From contig JAZNPK010000001.1 in NCBI GenBank assembly GCA_045589595.1, positions 26,861-90,860 of the forward strand: DNA of 64,000 nt. The letters run 5' to 3'. Below, piece after piece: positions 34,991-43,059 of this stretch (within the stretch, counting starts at the first letter, position 1; every line of letters begins with the position of its first letter). This stretch comes from SIG77 sp045589595 (GTDB lineage Bacteria; Verrucomicrobiota; Lentisphaeria; Victivallales; UBA1829). Made by a program: the position numbers and the translations under genes. The notes below the pieces were generated by a model. It worked only from the letters and a program-made list of their open reading frames with translations. It did no database searches and had not been told where the DNA came from.

Positions 34991-35539
34991 TTACTCCGGC
35001 AGTTCTGCATTTTTCAGCAGTGGATTTTGTTGATCTTTTGCAGAAAGCAGCATTTTTTCTTCCGGGATCTGCCAATCGATTTTTAAGTCCGGATCATTAA
35101 AAGAGATTCCCCGTTCATGCGATGGCATATAACTGTTATCGCACTTGTAAGCAAAACAGGCCGTTTCCGAGAGGACTGCGAAACCATGGGCAAAGCCTCT
35201 GGGGATAAAAAGCTGCCGTTTGTTTTCACTGGAAAGCTCTACCATAACATATTTCCCGAACGTAAGCGAATTTTTGCGGATATCCACAGCAACATCCAAA
35301 ACTTTTCCGGAAATTACACGCACCAGTTTGGCTTGAGTGTAAGGGGCTGCCTGATAGTGAAGCCCCCGAACGACCCCATAACTGGAAAACGATTCGTTAT
35401 CCTGTATCCAGTGACAGCAGATACCTGCGGCAGAATATTTTGTTTCATTCCAAGATTCAAAAAAATAGCCTCTGGAATCTCCGAATATATGAGGTTCAAT
35501 AATTTTTACATCCGGTATGTCAGTATTGATGATTTTCAT
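34991..35539 (-). CDS. rmlC: dTDP-4-dehydrorhamnose 3,5-epimerase
   Basis: 182 residues, cupin fold of RmlC: 'GYFFESWNETKYSAAGI' near the start, 'GVVRGLHYQAAPYTQAKLVRV' (catalytic His in RGLHYQ) at about 53-73, 'AVDIRKNSLTFGKYV' and 'LFIPRGFAHGFAVLSE' (about 112-127). Isomerises the 4-keto sugar at C3 and C5. Follows rmlA by 5 bases. Confidence 0.96.
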   Translation of the reverse strand: MKIINTDIPDVKIIEPHIFGDSRGYFFESWNETKYSAAGICCHWIQDNESFSSYGVVRGLHYQAAPYTQAKLVRVISGKVLDVAVDIRKNSLTFGKYVMVELSSENKRQLFIPRGFAHGFAVLSETACFAYKCDNSYMPSHERGISFNDPDLKIDWQIPEEKMLLSAKDQQNPLLKNAELPE

Positions 35540-35544
35540 GAAAA

Positions 35545-36414
35545 TTATTTCCTTTTTGTAATTCGAAGCAAATATTTGCCATATTCAGTCTTTTGCATAT
35601 TCTGAATACTGTTGCATACTTGATCAGCTGTCAACCAGCCGTTTTCGAACGCAATTTCTTCCAGACACGCCACCTGCAATCCCTGTCTGGTTTCAATGGT
35701 TCGTATGAAATTTGCGGCATCCACCATGCTTTCATAAGTTCCGGTATCTAACCAGGCATATCCTCTTCCGAGAGTTTCCACATGGAGTTTTCCACGCTGC
35801 AGATACACATTATTGACGGCGGTGATCTCCAGCTCTCCTCTTGCCGAAGGTTGGATGCTTTCTGCAATATCTACAACATCATTGTCATAAAAATATAATC
35901 CTGTAACGGCATAATTCGATTTGGGTTGAGACGGTTTTTCTTCAATGGAAACAGCATTACCTTGAGGATCAAATTCCACAATGCCAAAGCGTTCCGGATC
36001 GCATACATAATAGCCAAAAATGGTCGCCCCTTCTTTACGCATTGCAGCATTGCGTACCAGGGAAGATAGATGGGATCCGTAAAATATATTATCACCCAGT
36101 ACTAACGCTACGCTATCATTTCCTATAAACTCTTTGCCTATGATGAAAGCTTGAGCTAAGCCTTCCGGTTTCGGTTGAACTGCATAGGTGAATTTTACTC
36201 CGAATCTTGTTCCATCTCCCAGCAGACGCAAGAATGCACCTTGATCTTCCGGAGTTGTGATTATGAGTATTTCTCTGATTTTTGCAAGCATCAGAACGGA
36301 AATAGGATAATAAATCATCGGTTTATCATAAATAGCCAACAATTGTTTGGACACTCCAATGGTTATTGGATGCAATCTTGTTCCGGCACCACCGGCAAGT
36401 ACGATTCCTTTCAT
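35545..36414 (-). CDS. rmlA: Glucose-1-phosphate thymidylyltransferase
   Basis: 289 residues, standard RmlA/RfbA. Nucleotide-binding signature 'GIVLAGGAGTRLHPIT' at residues 3-18, 'KQLLAIYDKPMIYYPISVLM' at 24-43, 'ALVLGDNIFYG' near 105-115 and 'EEKPSQPKSNYAVTGLYFYD' near 160-180. Makes dTDP-glucose from dTTP and glucose 1-phosphate, the first step of dTDP-L-rhamnose synthesis, and is usually feedback-controlled by the end product. Start codon overlaps the rmlB stop (TAATG). Confidence 0.97.
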   Translation of the reverse strand: MKGIVLAGGAGTRLHPITIGVSKQLLAIYDKPMIYYPISVLMLAKIREILIITTPEDQGAFLRLLGDGTRFGVKFTYAVQPKPEGLAQAFIIGKEFIGNDSVALVLGDNIFYGSHLSSLVRNAAMRKEGATIFGYYVCDPERFGIVEFDPQGNAVSIEEKPSQPKSNYAVTGLYFYDNDVVDIAESIQPSARGELEITAVNNVYLQRGKLHVETLGRGYAWLDTGTYESMVDAANFIRTIETRQGLQVACLEEIAFENGWLTADQVCNSIQNMQKTEYGKYLLRITKRK

Positions 36415-37487
36415 TATTCTTGTCCTCCTGTTCCAAGCCGTTCCATTTTATACTCTCCGCTCAAGACTTTTGCGCACCAGCTGTCTTTATGTTCCAGATA
36501 CCACAAGACTGTTTTGCGTATACCACTGTCAAAAGTCTCCAAAGGTTTCCACCCCAGCTCCTTTTCAATTTTTGCTGCATCAATAGCATAACGCATATCG
36601 TGACCGGGCCGGTCCTTTACAAAAACGATTTGTCCGGCATAAGATTTTCCATCTTTGCGCGGCGCAAGTTCATCCAGTAAGGAACAAATGGTTTTTACGA
36701 CTTCAATATTACGTTTTTCGTTATGTCCGCCGATATTGTAGGATTCTCCCGGAATCCCCTGAGTTGCGACCAGATAAAGAGCTCTTGCATGGTCTTCCAC
36801 ATAAAGCCAGTCGCGAATTTGCATCCCTTGACCGTAAACCGGGAGTTCTTTGCCGTCTAAAGCGTGAAGAATGATCAGGGGAATCAATTTTTCAGGGAAG
36901 TGATAGGGACCATAGTTGTTGGAACAGTTCGTTACAAGTGTGGGGAGACCAAATGTTCTTTTCCATGCACGCACCAAATGGTCGCTGGCGGCTTTTGAAG
37001 CCGAATAGGGGGAACTTGGCGAATAGGGGGTTGTTTCACAGAAAAAGTCGTCTTCAGTTTTCAAATCACCGTAGACTTCATCAGTGGAAATATGATGAAA
37101 GCGAAAAGAAGATTTTTCTGCATCACTTAAAGTGTTGAAATATTTTCTGGCTGATTCCAGAAGAGTATAAGTGCCGACAATGTTGGTTTGAATAAATTCA
37201 TCAGGACCGTCGATCGATCGGTCAACATGACTTTCGGCTGCAAGGTGCATGATATGGGTAGGACGGAAATCAGTAAAGAGTTTATTGAGGGAAACTCTAT
37301 CGCAGATATCTGTTTTTTCGAAACGGAATCGTTCTGAAGAAGATACCTCATCAAGGGATGTAAGATTTCCCGCATAGGTCAATTTATCCACAACACAGAC
37401 GGTGTCTTGTGTGTTGGCGATAATATGCCGGACAACTGCGGAACCGATAAAGCCGGCTCCTCCGGTCACAATGATCCGATTGTTCAT
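36414..37487 (-). CDS. rmlB: dTDP-glucose 4,6-dehydratase
   Basis: 357 residues from ATG 37487, chosen because the family always starts right before 'IIVTGGAGFIGS'; the open frame upstream has no family sequence. Rossmann glycine motif TGGAGFIGS (residues 7-15), 'HLAAESHVDRSIDGP' near 82-96, the 'STDEVYGDL' loop near 132-140, active-site 'YSASKAASD' near 160, and 'NNYGPYHFPEKLIPL' near 195-210. NAD-dependent extended SDR; second step of dTDP-L-rhamnose synthesis. First gene of the operon. Confidence 0.97.
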   Translation of the reverse strand: MNNRIIVTGGAGFIGSAVVRHIIANTQDTVCVVDKLTYAGNLTSLDEVSSSERFRFEKTDICDRVSLNKLFTDFRPTHIMHLAAESHVDRSIDGPDEFIQTNIVGTYTLLESARKYFNTLSDAEKSSFRFHHISTDEVYGDLKTEDDFFCETTPYSPSSPYSASKAASDHLVRAWKRTFGLPTLVTNCSNNYGPYHFPEKLIPLIILHALDGKELPVYGQGMQIRDWLYVEDHARALYLVATQGIPGESYNIGGHNEKRNIEVVKTICSLLDELAPRKDGKSYAGQIVFVKDRPGHDMRYAIDAAKIEKELGWKPLETFDSGIRKTVLWYLEHKDSWCAKVLSGEYKMERLGTGGQE

Positions 37488-37607
37488 AGAAAAATTAAAC
37501 TCTCCTTGAAAAGCATATCCGGAATTTGTCCGGAGATAGCTAATCATTACGATAGTTCTTTTGATTTTTTTCGAATAACTGCAAATGTACAGCATTTCCC
37601 TTTTCAA
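37488..37607 (-). promoter_or_regulatory. rml operon leader with TCCGGA hairpin
   Basis: About 120 bases of untranslated leader. Two TCCGGA palindromes near 37516-37534, separated by five bases, can pair with each other and are flanked by complementary ATA/TAT bases. AAGGAG lies 14 bases before the rmlB start, an unusually wide gap. Confidence 0.4.
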
Positions 37608-37636
37608 AAGATATCACTGAAACATGCGTTTGTCAA
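37608..37636 (-). promoter_or_regulatory. Predicted promoter of the rmlBACD operon
   Basis: On the minus strand: TTGACA (37636-37631), 17-base spacer, TATCTT (37613-37608). The same pair of hexamers and spacing occurs at 55204-55232 ahead of the five-gene sugar operon. Confidence 0.7.
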
Positions 37637-37788
37637 GCAGAACGTTTTCAATTTCACGCAAGAATCCTTGCCGGAAATTTGAGCAAACAGCAAAGTCAAA
37701 AATTGTTTCCATGCGGTGAAATGTTTTGCAATATCGGTCTCCGCCTGACTTTTTTACGAATTTTTCAAAACGATATCGGGGTATGAAG

Positions 37789-37816
37789 TTGAAAAGTTGA
37801 GAATATATGCCATAGT
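37789..37816 (+). promoter_or_regulatory. Predicted promoter of the glycosyltransferase gene
   Basis: TTGAAA at 37789-37794, 16-base spacer ending in ATATATGC, CATAGT at 37811-37816. The spacer end and -10 region closely match the T6SS promoter at 2774-2801. It gives a 143-base leader, divergent from the rml promoter. Confidence 0.6.
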
Positions 37817-37901
37817 AATATGTGGTTCGGGACTTTCGTGTTAAATATTAAAGATTTGAGCGTTTTTAATATATAACAAGTCCCGACAATTTCAATTACC
37901 T

Positions 37902-37927
37902 CCGGTAATTTTTACCGGACAGCAGTG
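37902..37927 (+). repeat. Leader element, copy 3, within a perfect inverted repeat
   Basis: The 16-base element occupies 37908-37923. In this copy the preceding bases complete a perfect palindrome: TCCGGTAA (37901-37908), TTT, TTACCGGA (37912-37919). It lies 32 bases before the glycosyltransferase start and could be an operator or a small RNA hairpin. Confidence 0.6.
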
Positions 37928-37959
37928 TAAAAATGTTTCAAAAAATGGAGTTGTTTCCC

Positions 37960-38736
37960 ATGTCCCAGGCACCAATCTTGACAATTATTGTTCCCAACTA
38001 CAAAACACCTGATCTGACTAAACTTTGTATGCGCAGTCTCCGCAAATATACAGACTGCAGCCGAGTGAAAATTATTGCGGTCGATAACGATTCCAACGAC
38101 GGTTCACTGGAATATTTGCGTTCTTTGAAATGGATTACTCTGATTGAGAGAAAGCACGATGGTGAAAGCGGAGTGGAAATGCATGCCAAAGCATTGGATA
38201 TGATCATGGAAATGGTGGATACACCTTTGGTTTTAGTTATTCATACCGATACGATCATGATTAGCGATCAATGGCTGGACTTTATGCTTTCCAAAATTTA
38301 TGCGGATGAGCGCATCGCAGGTGTCGGCAGTTGGAAGCTGGAAACAGTTTCTCCGTTAAAACTTTTCTTCAAGAAATTCGAAACAGAGATTCGGCGATTG
38401 CTTGGCAGGCGTATTCTTGATCGGGAACACTATTTCCGCAGCCATTGTGCTATGTACAAAAGCGATTGTGTCCGCGAAACAAATGGTTTTTATGATAACA
38501 AAAGTGCAGGAGTAACTATGTTCAGGATACTGCGTGAAAAAGGCTACCTGTTGCCTTTTATCGAATCTGAGGAGTTGTCTCGCTACATACGTCATTTGAA
38601 TCATGCTACTGCAATACTTAATCCTACGGTACAAGCCAGAAAAAGTGCCAATCCGAAAAAGCTGAAGCAATTGCAGAAAGAACTTGCGAAACTTAATGCA
38701 GATAAAATTCTGGAAGATGATTCCTTGGATTTGTAA
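37960..38736 (+). CDS. Family 2 glycosyltransferase (rhamnosyltransferase-like)
   Basis: 258 residues from ATG 37960, preceded by TGGAG with 9-base spacing; an ATG 27 bases earlier is possible but has no ribosome site. GT-A fold: 'LTIIVPNYKTPDLTKLCMRSLRKYT' at the N-terminus, 'VDNDSNDGSLEYLRSL' near 40-55, and a metal-binding DxD-type 'IHTDT' near 103-107. C-terminal 'SRYIRHLNHATA' ends the domain, followed by a charged Lys-rich tail. Cytoplasmic; probably adds a sugar during O-antigen or other envelope glycan synthesis. Divergent neighbour of the rhamnose operon, so dTDP-rhamnose is a plausible donor, not proven. AT-rich codons. Confidence 0.85.
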   Translation: MSQAPILTIIVPNYKTPDLTKLCMRSLRKYTDCSRVKIIAVDNDSNDGSLEYLRSLKWITLIERKHDGESGVEMHAKALDMIMEMVDTPLVLVIHTDTIMISDQWLDFMLSKIYADERIAGVGSWKLETVSPLKLFFKKFETEIRRLLGRRILDREHYFRSHCAMYKSDCVRETNGFYDNKSAGVTMFRILREKGYLLPFIESEELSRYIRHLNHATAILNPTVQARKSANPKKLKQLQKELAKLNADKILEDDSLDL

Positions 38737-38984
38737 AGGGATTTTTTGACGGAGGCACCGGATGTTCTTATAAAACGGGCAATCGCGATTTATGCCTCGA
38801 TCGCTGTGGGGTGGACAGTGATCGAGGCAATCGGATCCCCGCTTCTATGTATTGCCGGAGATACAGGAGTATATCCGGCGAACCGATTTGAAATGGACCG
38901 GCAGCACCCCGTAACATGTCCGTTGAAAACGGTTCTGTCAATTTCAGATCCATAACGCCTGTGATACGCCGGTGTTATTTTTTA
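38737..38984 (+). ncRNA. Candidate structured RNA or structured 3' UTR
   Basis: No supported gene (an open frame from TTG 38746 lacks family features). Three folding units: a 15-pair stem (38793-38807 with 38815-38829, one G-T pair, seven-base loop); a 10-pair stem with one mismatch (38855-38864 with 38871-38880, approximate); and a terminator-type hairpin, ATAACGCC at 38952-38959 with GGTGTTAT at 38971-38978 followed by TTTTTT. It may be the tail of the glycosyltransferase message or a separate small RNA; no promoter is evident within it. Confidence 0.4.
38952..38983 (+). terminator. Terminator at the end of the structured region
   Basis: ATAACGCC (38952-38959) and GGTGTTAT (38971-38978, one G-T pair), 11-base loop, then six T residues at 38978-38983. 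Would end transcripts coming from the glycosyltransferase gene. Confidence 0.6.
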
Positions 38985-39027
38985 TCATAAATCCTGCGGA
39001 AAAAATTGAGATTTTGTGGAAAAATAT

Positions 39028-39055
39028 TTGCTTTTTTATTTCACCCGTCTAAAGT
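39028..39055 (+). promoter_or_regulatory. Predicted promoter of the GH39-like gene, with CACCCGTC box
   Basis: TTGCTT at 39028-39033, 16-base spacer, TAAAGT at 39050-39055. CACCCGTC occupies 39042-39049 directly against the -10 box; its reverse complement, GACGGGTG, takes the same place at 45341-45348. Confidence 0.55.
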
Positions 39056-39117
39056 AAGCGGAAGAGTGGTTTTTGACGGATACAGCAAACAATAAAAAAA
39101 CATGAAAGGTCACTGCT

Positions 39118-40485
39118 ATGTCAACTCCCTACACCGCTGCAAAAGTCGATTTTACCCGGATCACCGGAAAACTCAATCACGCACAGCACGGTTGCAATGC
39201 CTTCCCCCCGCTGTACGGCCGCGGTTTCGCTGCGAACGATACCGTGGATGAACAGTTCAAAAAGATGAATTTCCACTCCAGCCGTACTCACGACTGGGCA
39301 TTGTGGAACAGCGGACAGAGAATGGTCGATACCCATTTTATTTTCCCGCTGATGCATCTGGATCCGAAAGATGAAAAGAATTACATTTTCGGTCCCACCG
39401 ATGCCGCCATCAAATTGTGCCGCGAAAAAGGCGGAATGAACGTTTTCTACCGCATGGGACCCAGTATCGAACACAATCCGGACGACATGCATTTCAATAC
39501 CCTCGTCCCTGAAGATTTTGAAAAATATGCCGAAGTTCTGGCTGGGATCATCCGCCACTATACCCGCGGTTGGGCAAACGGTTTTGAATACAAAGATATG
39601 ATCTACTGGGAAATCTGGAACGAACCGGATCTGGGCAACAAGATGTGGTGCGGTACACGGGATGAATTCGTCCGCCTGTATGTGACTGTTCTCAAACGCC
39701 TGAAAAGCGAATTCCCCGAACTGAAGATCGGCGGTCCTGCCATGTGTTGGCTGGATCTGGATTATTTCGGCAAACTGCTGGATGCCTGTAAAGAAGCCGG
39801 TATCGCGCCGGACTTCATCTCCTGGCACCGTTATACATACAATGCCGACCACCTGATCGCTCAGCCTGCTGAAGCCCGTAAATTCCTCGATGAACGCGGC
39901 TTTACCAAAACGGAAACCTGTATCAATGAATGGCACTACATCATCAGCTGGGATGGCGTTCAGGCGTCTGCCACAACGGATATGCGCCGCCGCGCCATGG
40001 AAGGTGTCTGCGGTATGCACGGTATCGATTCCGGCTGTTTCAACCTTGCAGTCCTTTCCGGCTGGCAGGATCAGCCGCTGGATACCGGTTTCTATTACGG
40101 CGCCGCACTTTACGGCGTGTGGGGATTCTTTGATGAATTCCGGAAACTGACCAAGAATTATTATTCCATGGAACTTTTCGGGAAATTCCTCGGCGAATGT
40201 GAAAATAAAGTGGCGACAGAGCGTTATTTCAAAACGGTTTATGCCGTTGCCGCTTACGCCAAAGATGGAAAGAATGCCTCCATGCTCATCACGGATTATC
40301 AGGGCGTGAATCCCACGCTGGAAATCGAAGTTGCAGGTATGGAAGACGCCAAATCTGTGACTGCAGTGATCCTGGACAAAGATCGGGACATCATCCCCGT
40401 TCCGGTCATCTGGGCGAATAACCGCGTGCTGCTGAACAAAGGCACTCACGGCTCCGCCGCGTTCTATGTCACCTTTGAACGCTGA
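39118..40485 (+). CDS. GH39-like glycoside hydrolase (clan GH-A)
   Basis: 455 residues, no signal peptide, so cytoplasmic; AAAGG about 12 bases before ATG 39118. A TIM barrel with the retaining clan A residues: acid/base in 'YWEIWNEPDL' (Glu169) and nucleophile in 'TCINEWHY' (Glu271), in the layout of GH39 beta-xylosidases and iduronidases ('GGPAMCW' and 'FISWHRYTYNAD' in between). The last 100 residues form a beta domain ('AVILDKDRDIIPVPVIW'). Probably releases xylose-like or uronic residues from imported oligosaccharides. Alone in its transcription unit, bounded by a promoter and a strong terminator. Confidence 0.82.
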   Translation: MSTPYTAAKVDFTRITGKLNHAQHGCNAFPPLYGRGFAANDTVDEQFKKMNFHSSRTHDWALWNSGQRMVDTHFIFPLMHLDPKDEKNYIFGPTDAAIKLCREKGGMNVFYRMGPSIEHNPDDMHFNTLVPEDFEKYAEVLAGIIRHYTRGWANGFEYKDMIYWEIWNEPDLGNKMWCGTRDEFVRLYVTVLKRLKSEFPELKIGGPAMCWLDLDYFGKLLDACKEAGIAPDFISWHRYTYNADHLIAQPAEARKFLDERGFTKTETCINEWHYIISWDGVQASATTDMRRRAMEGVCGMHGIDSGCFNLAVLSGWQDQPLDTGFYYGAALYGVWGFFDEFRKLTKNYYSMELFGKFLGECENKVATERYFKTVYAVAAYAKDGKNASMLITDYQGVNPTLEIEVAGMEDAKSVTAVILDKDRDIIPVPVIWANNRVLLNKGTHGSAAFYVTFER

Positions 40486-40513
40486 GTCACGATCTCATTG
40501 ATCCTGATACGGA

Positions 40514-40541
40514 AACCGCACCGGCAACGGTGCGGTTTTTT
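40514..40541 (+). terminator. Intrinsic terminator of the GH39-like gene
   Basis: AACCGCACCG (40514-40523) pairs perfectly with CGGTGCGGTT (40528-40537) around a GCAA tetraloop, followed by a T run. It lies 28 bases after the stop. Confidence 0.92.
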
Positions 40542-40550
40542 TATGCCCGT

Positions 40551-40586
40551 AAAAAAAAGGGCTGCCGCAAATTTTTGCGGCAGCCC
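40551..40586 (-). terminator. Intrinsic terminator of the first DUF4091/TPR module
   Basis: On the minus strand GGGCTGCCGCAAA and its complement (40586-40574 with 40571-40559) form a long stem, followed by eight T residues (40558-40551). It lies 30 bases after the stop of the TPR gene and is convergent with the terminator at 40514. Confidence 0.9.
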
Positions 40587-40616
40587 CGGATCGCAGGGAT
40601 CTGTCAGGATCAGATC

Positions 40617-43046
40617 TTATTTCAGATACTGTTCCTTCAGATATTTGCGACGGAGTTCGTCGATCTCGTGAGGCAGTCCTTTCCAGAGGGGCAGGGCGTT
40701 CACATAGACTTTCTTCACATCTTCATCGCTCATATCTTCTTTGACCAGGGCGGCGTATTCCTTGAGTTTCTGTTCCAGCGGAGCGAGACAGGTCTTCGCA
40801 AATTCCGGATCGCCCAGTTCTTCATCTTCCCAGTGACGGAAAAGATTGCGGCTGACGCCCGGTTCCACCGTGATATTCTGGTAGCCTTTATAGGCTTTGA
40901 AGATGATTTCGCGGCGGATGTCGTTCAGCTGTTTTTCCGTCAGTTCAAAACGCATACTGCCCCACATCATCGCCTGATGAACGGAGCGGCTGCCGCCCCA
41001 GCAGAAGCGTTTGCCGTTGGGCTGACGGGTAATGACTTCATAACGCCAATCGGTGCCGTTTTCGGGCAGACGGTTGTACTGGGCATCAAAGCCGAAGAAC
41101 AGATGCAGCACATAGTCCTTATCGGTGAATTCTTCTTCCGAATGGAAATTATACTGCGGGTCTTTTTTGTCCAGACGGGTATGCATCTTGTTGTTGTAGG
41201 TGCAGGGGAAGACATAGGTCACTGCTTTGCCGGGTTCATAACCAAGAACCGTGTACGACTGGTTGAAGCCGGGTGCAAAATACATTTCCGCAGAGACGCC
41301 TCTGCCGAAGCCGCGACGGATGGACTGGGCATTGTCTGCAGGACTCCGCATGAAGATATGCAGTCCGCGGCGGTCTGCCATGGCGGAGATCTCGATCAGG
41401 CTCAGATCTGCGGCATCTTTGTCGATGGAGAGGTCGCGGTCGCCGGTGGCAACGTCTGCAATGAGGAACGCATCATTGACCTGATAGGGAATGTCGCACA
41501 GCTGTTTATCCAGTTTCGGCAGACTCTGACGCCAGACATTCATGGTCACAGGTGTTTCGCTGTAAGCGACTTTCATCACGCGCAGCTTGTGGGGAATGAA
41601 GTATTCCTGATATTTCTTCGTGAATTTTTCTGCAAGATCACTCTTTCCCCAGACCAGACAATATCTTGCCGCAGTCAGATAGACGAGGGATTCGTCTTTT
41701 CTGGTCAGACCTGCAGCTTTGACAACGGCATCCGGATCTTTTCCGCCGAGGATGGCGGCAAGGATGAGCAATCTGGCACGGTCAACGGGCTTCAGGGTTT
41801 CGTCTTTTGCATATTCTTCCGCGTATTTCACGGCTTCGGCATTTCTGCCGCAGTAGCCGAGAGAGACGATATGAAGTTTCCGGATCTTGAGATCATTCAT
41901 AGTGCGGGAACCTTCAATGATTTCACAGATATCCACGATCAGCGGGTAGTCGCCGTACTGTGAAGCAAAGGTGATGAGACGGGCATCAGTCCCGGAAAAG
42001 AGTTTCGGATTTTCCTTAAAGATACCGCCCTTGAGGGTCGCACGTGCCGCCACATTTTCCGGATCCATATCGCTGAAGCAGTAGGCTCTGGCGACATTGA
42101 GACGGTCTGCGATGGAATTTTTGGTATCCTTCACAAAAGCGCGTGCGTCTTTGGAGCGGTCGTCTTTGTTTCTGTAATAGTTGGTGCTGTAATAACCGTT
42201 GCTGCTTTTTCCACTGTAAAAGATCAGTTCATCAACGGGCTTGTTGGCTTCTTTCCAGATCTTTGCTGCGAGGTCGATCTTATTGAACTGCCATGCCACA
42301 CGTGCGCCGTATGCGGCTGCCTGAGCGGGCATGTATTTCATTGCTTCGCGGACAGTTGCGATGCATTTATCCAGATCATCCTGGAAGCGGTACACTTCCG
42401 CCAGGATCAGGAGGGCATCGGCTTTGCCTTTGTCGCTGAGGTCGGGGTACGCCACGGCGGTACGGGCGCATTTTTCCGCTTCTGCAAACATTTCTCTGCC
42501 GCAGTAGTGTTCCACAAGGCGTTGCCACGCCATGAGACGCTGTTCGTTCGAGATCCGGGTATCGTTGATGATTTCTTTTGTGGTTTGTTCCAGGATCGCA
42601 TTGAATTTATCGTAGCCGTACTGGGTCTGGAGCTTAACTTCTGCAGAGCCGCTGAAAAGTCCCAGCATCCGGCTGTAGATCAGAAAAACGTTATGCTGTT
42701 TGGCTCTGGGATCTTTCAAGTGTTCGTGGAAAGCTGCCAGTTTTTCGTGGAACTGCATCTTTCTGTCGCCCAGAATCTTCCAGCAGGAATTATTCAGTGC
42801 CGATGCATATTCCCGGTAAAGTCTTGCTTCTTCTGCAGCTTTCTTCTTCGCTTCCTCTCTGGCTGCTGCGGCGGCTTTCTTTTCCGCTTCTGCTTTTGCT
42901 CTGGCTTCTGCGGCGGCTTTCTTTTTCGCTTCCGCCTGTGCCTGTTGTGCTTTGGCTTTGTCAACTTCCGCACCGTTGACAGCACAGAACGGCAGAACGG
43001 CGGCAGCAACTGCGGGGAGCATGTATTTCAAAATAGAATGTTTCAT
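40617..43046 (-). CDS. Exported TPR protein with CBM9-like C-terminal domain (module 1)
   Basis: 809 residues with a signal peptide (cleavage near 25, 'CAVNGAE'). A TolA-like Ala/Lys/Glu helix follows (27-75), then degenerate TPR helices up to about 500 (for example 'EKCARTAVAYPDLSDKGKADALLILAEVYRFQDDLDKC'). Residues about 530-720 form a beta-sandwich like CBM9 or ethylbenzene-dehydrogenase-type domains ('IADVATGDRDLSID', 'VSAEMYFAPGFNQS'), and the end is helical. It is a paralogue of the protein encoded at 58463-61546: both share VTTGDR-like, EMYFAPG-like and 'LVKEDMSDEDVKKVY'-like segments. Lies 13 bases behind its DUF4091 partner. Probably binds glycans or scaffolds the partner in the periplasm; function not known. 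Confidence 0.78.
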   Translation of the reverse strand: MKHSILKYMLPAVAAAVLPFCAVNGAEVDKAKAQQAQAEAKKKAAAEARAKAEAEKKAAAAAREEAKKKAAEEARLYREYASALNNSCWKILGDRKMQFHEKLAAFHEHLKDPRAKQHNVFLIYSRMLGLFSGSAEVKLQTQYGYDKFNAILEQTTKEIINDTRISNEQRLMAWQRLVEHYCGREMFAEAEKCARTAVAYPDLSDKGKADALLILAEVYRFQDDLDKCIATVREAMKYMPAQAAAYGARVAWQFNKIDLAAKIWKEANKPVDELIFYSGKSSNGYYSTNYYRNKDDRSKDARAFVKDTKNSIADRLNVARAYCFSDMDPENVAARATLKGGIFKENPKLFSGTDARLITFASQYGDYPLIVDICEIIEGSRTMNDLKIRKLHIVSLGYCGRNAEAVKYAEEYAKDETLKPVDRARLLILAAILGGKDPDAVVKAAGLTRKDESLVYLTAARYCLVWGKSDLAEKFTKKYQEYFIPHKLRVMKVAYSETPVTMNVWRQSLPKLDKQLCDIPYQVNDAFLIADVATGDRDLSIDKDAADLSLIEISAMADRRGLHIFMRSPADNAQSIRRGFGRGVSAEMYFAPGFNQSYTVLGYEPGKAVTYVFPCTYNNKMHTRLDKKDPQYNFHSEEEFTDKDYVLHLFFGFDAQYNRLPENGTDWRYEVITRQPNGKRFCWGGSRSVHQAMMWGSMRFELTEKQLNDIRREIIFKAYKGYQNITVEPGVSRNLFRHWEDEELGDPEFAKTCLAPLEQKLKEYAALVKEDMSDEDVKKVYVNALPLWKGLPHEIDELRRKYLKEQYLK

Positions 43047-43059
43047 GTTTGCTTCTTCC

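Noticed and set aside
38746..38955. 69-codon frame behind the glycosyltransferase
   Set aside because: TTG start without a convincing ribosome site, no domain, and the sequence is better explained by strong RNA-type inverted repeats.
40530..41963. 477-codon plus-strand frame opposite the TPR gene of module 1
   Set aside because: Mirror frame; Phe/Ile/Arg-rich product typical of the complement of Glu/Asp/Ala-rich coding sequence.
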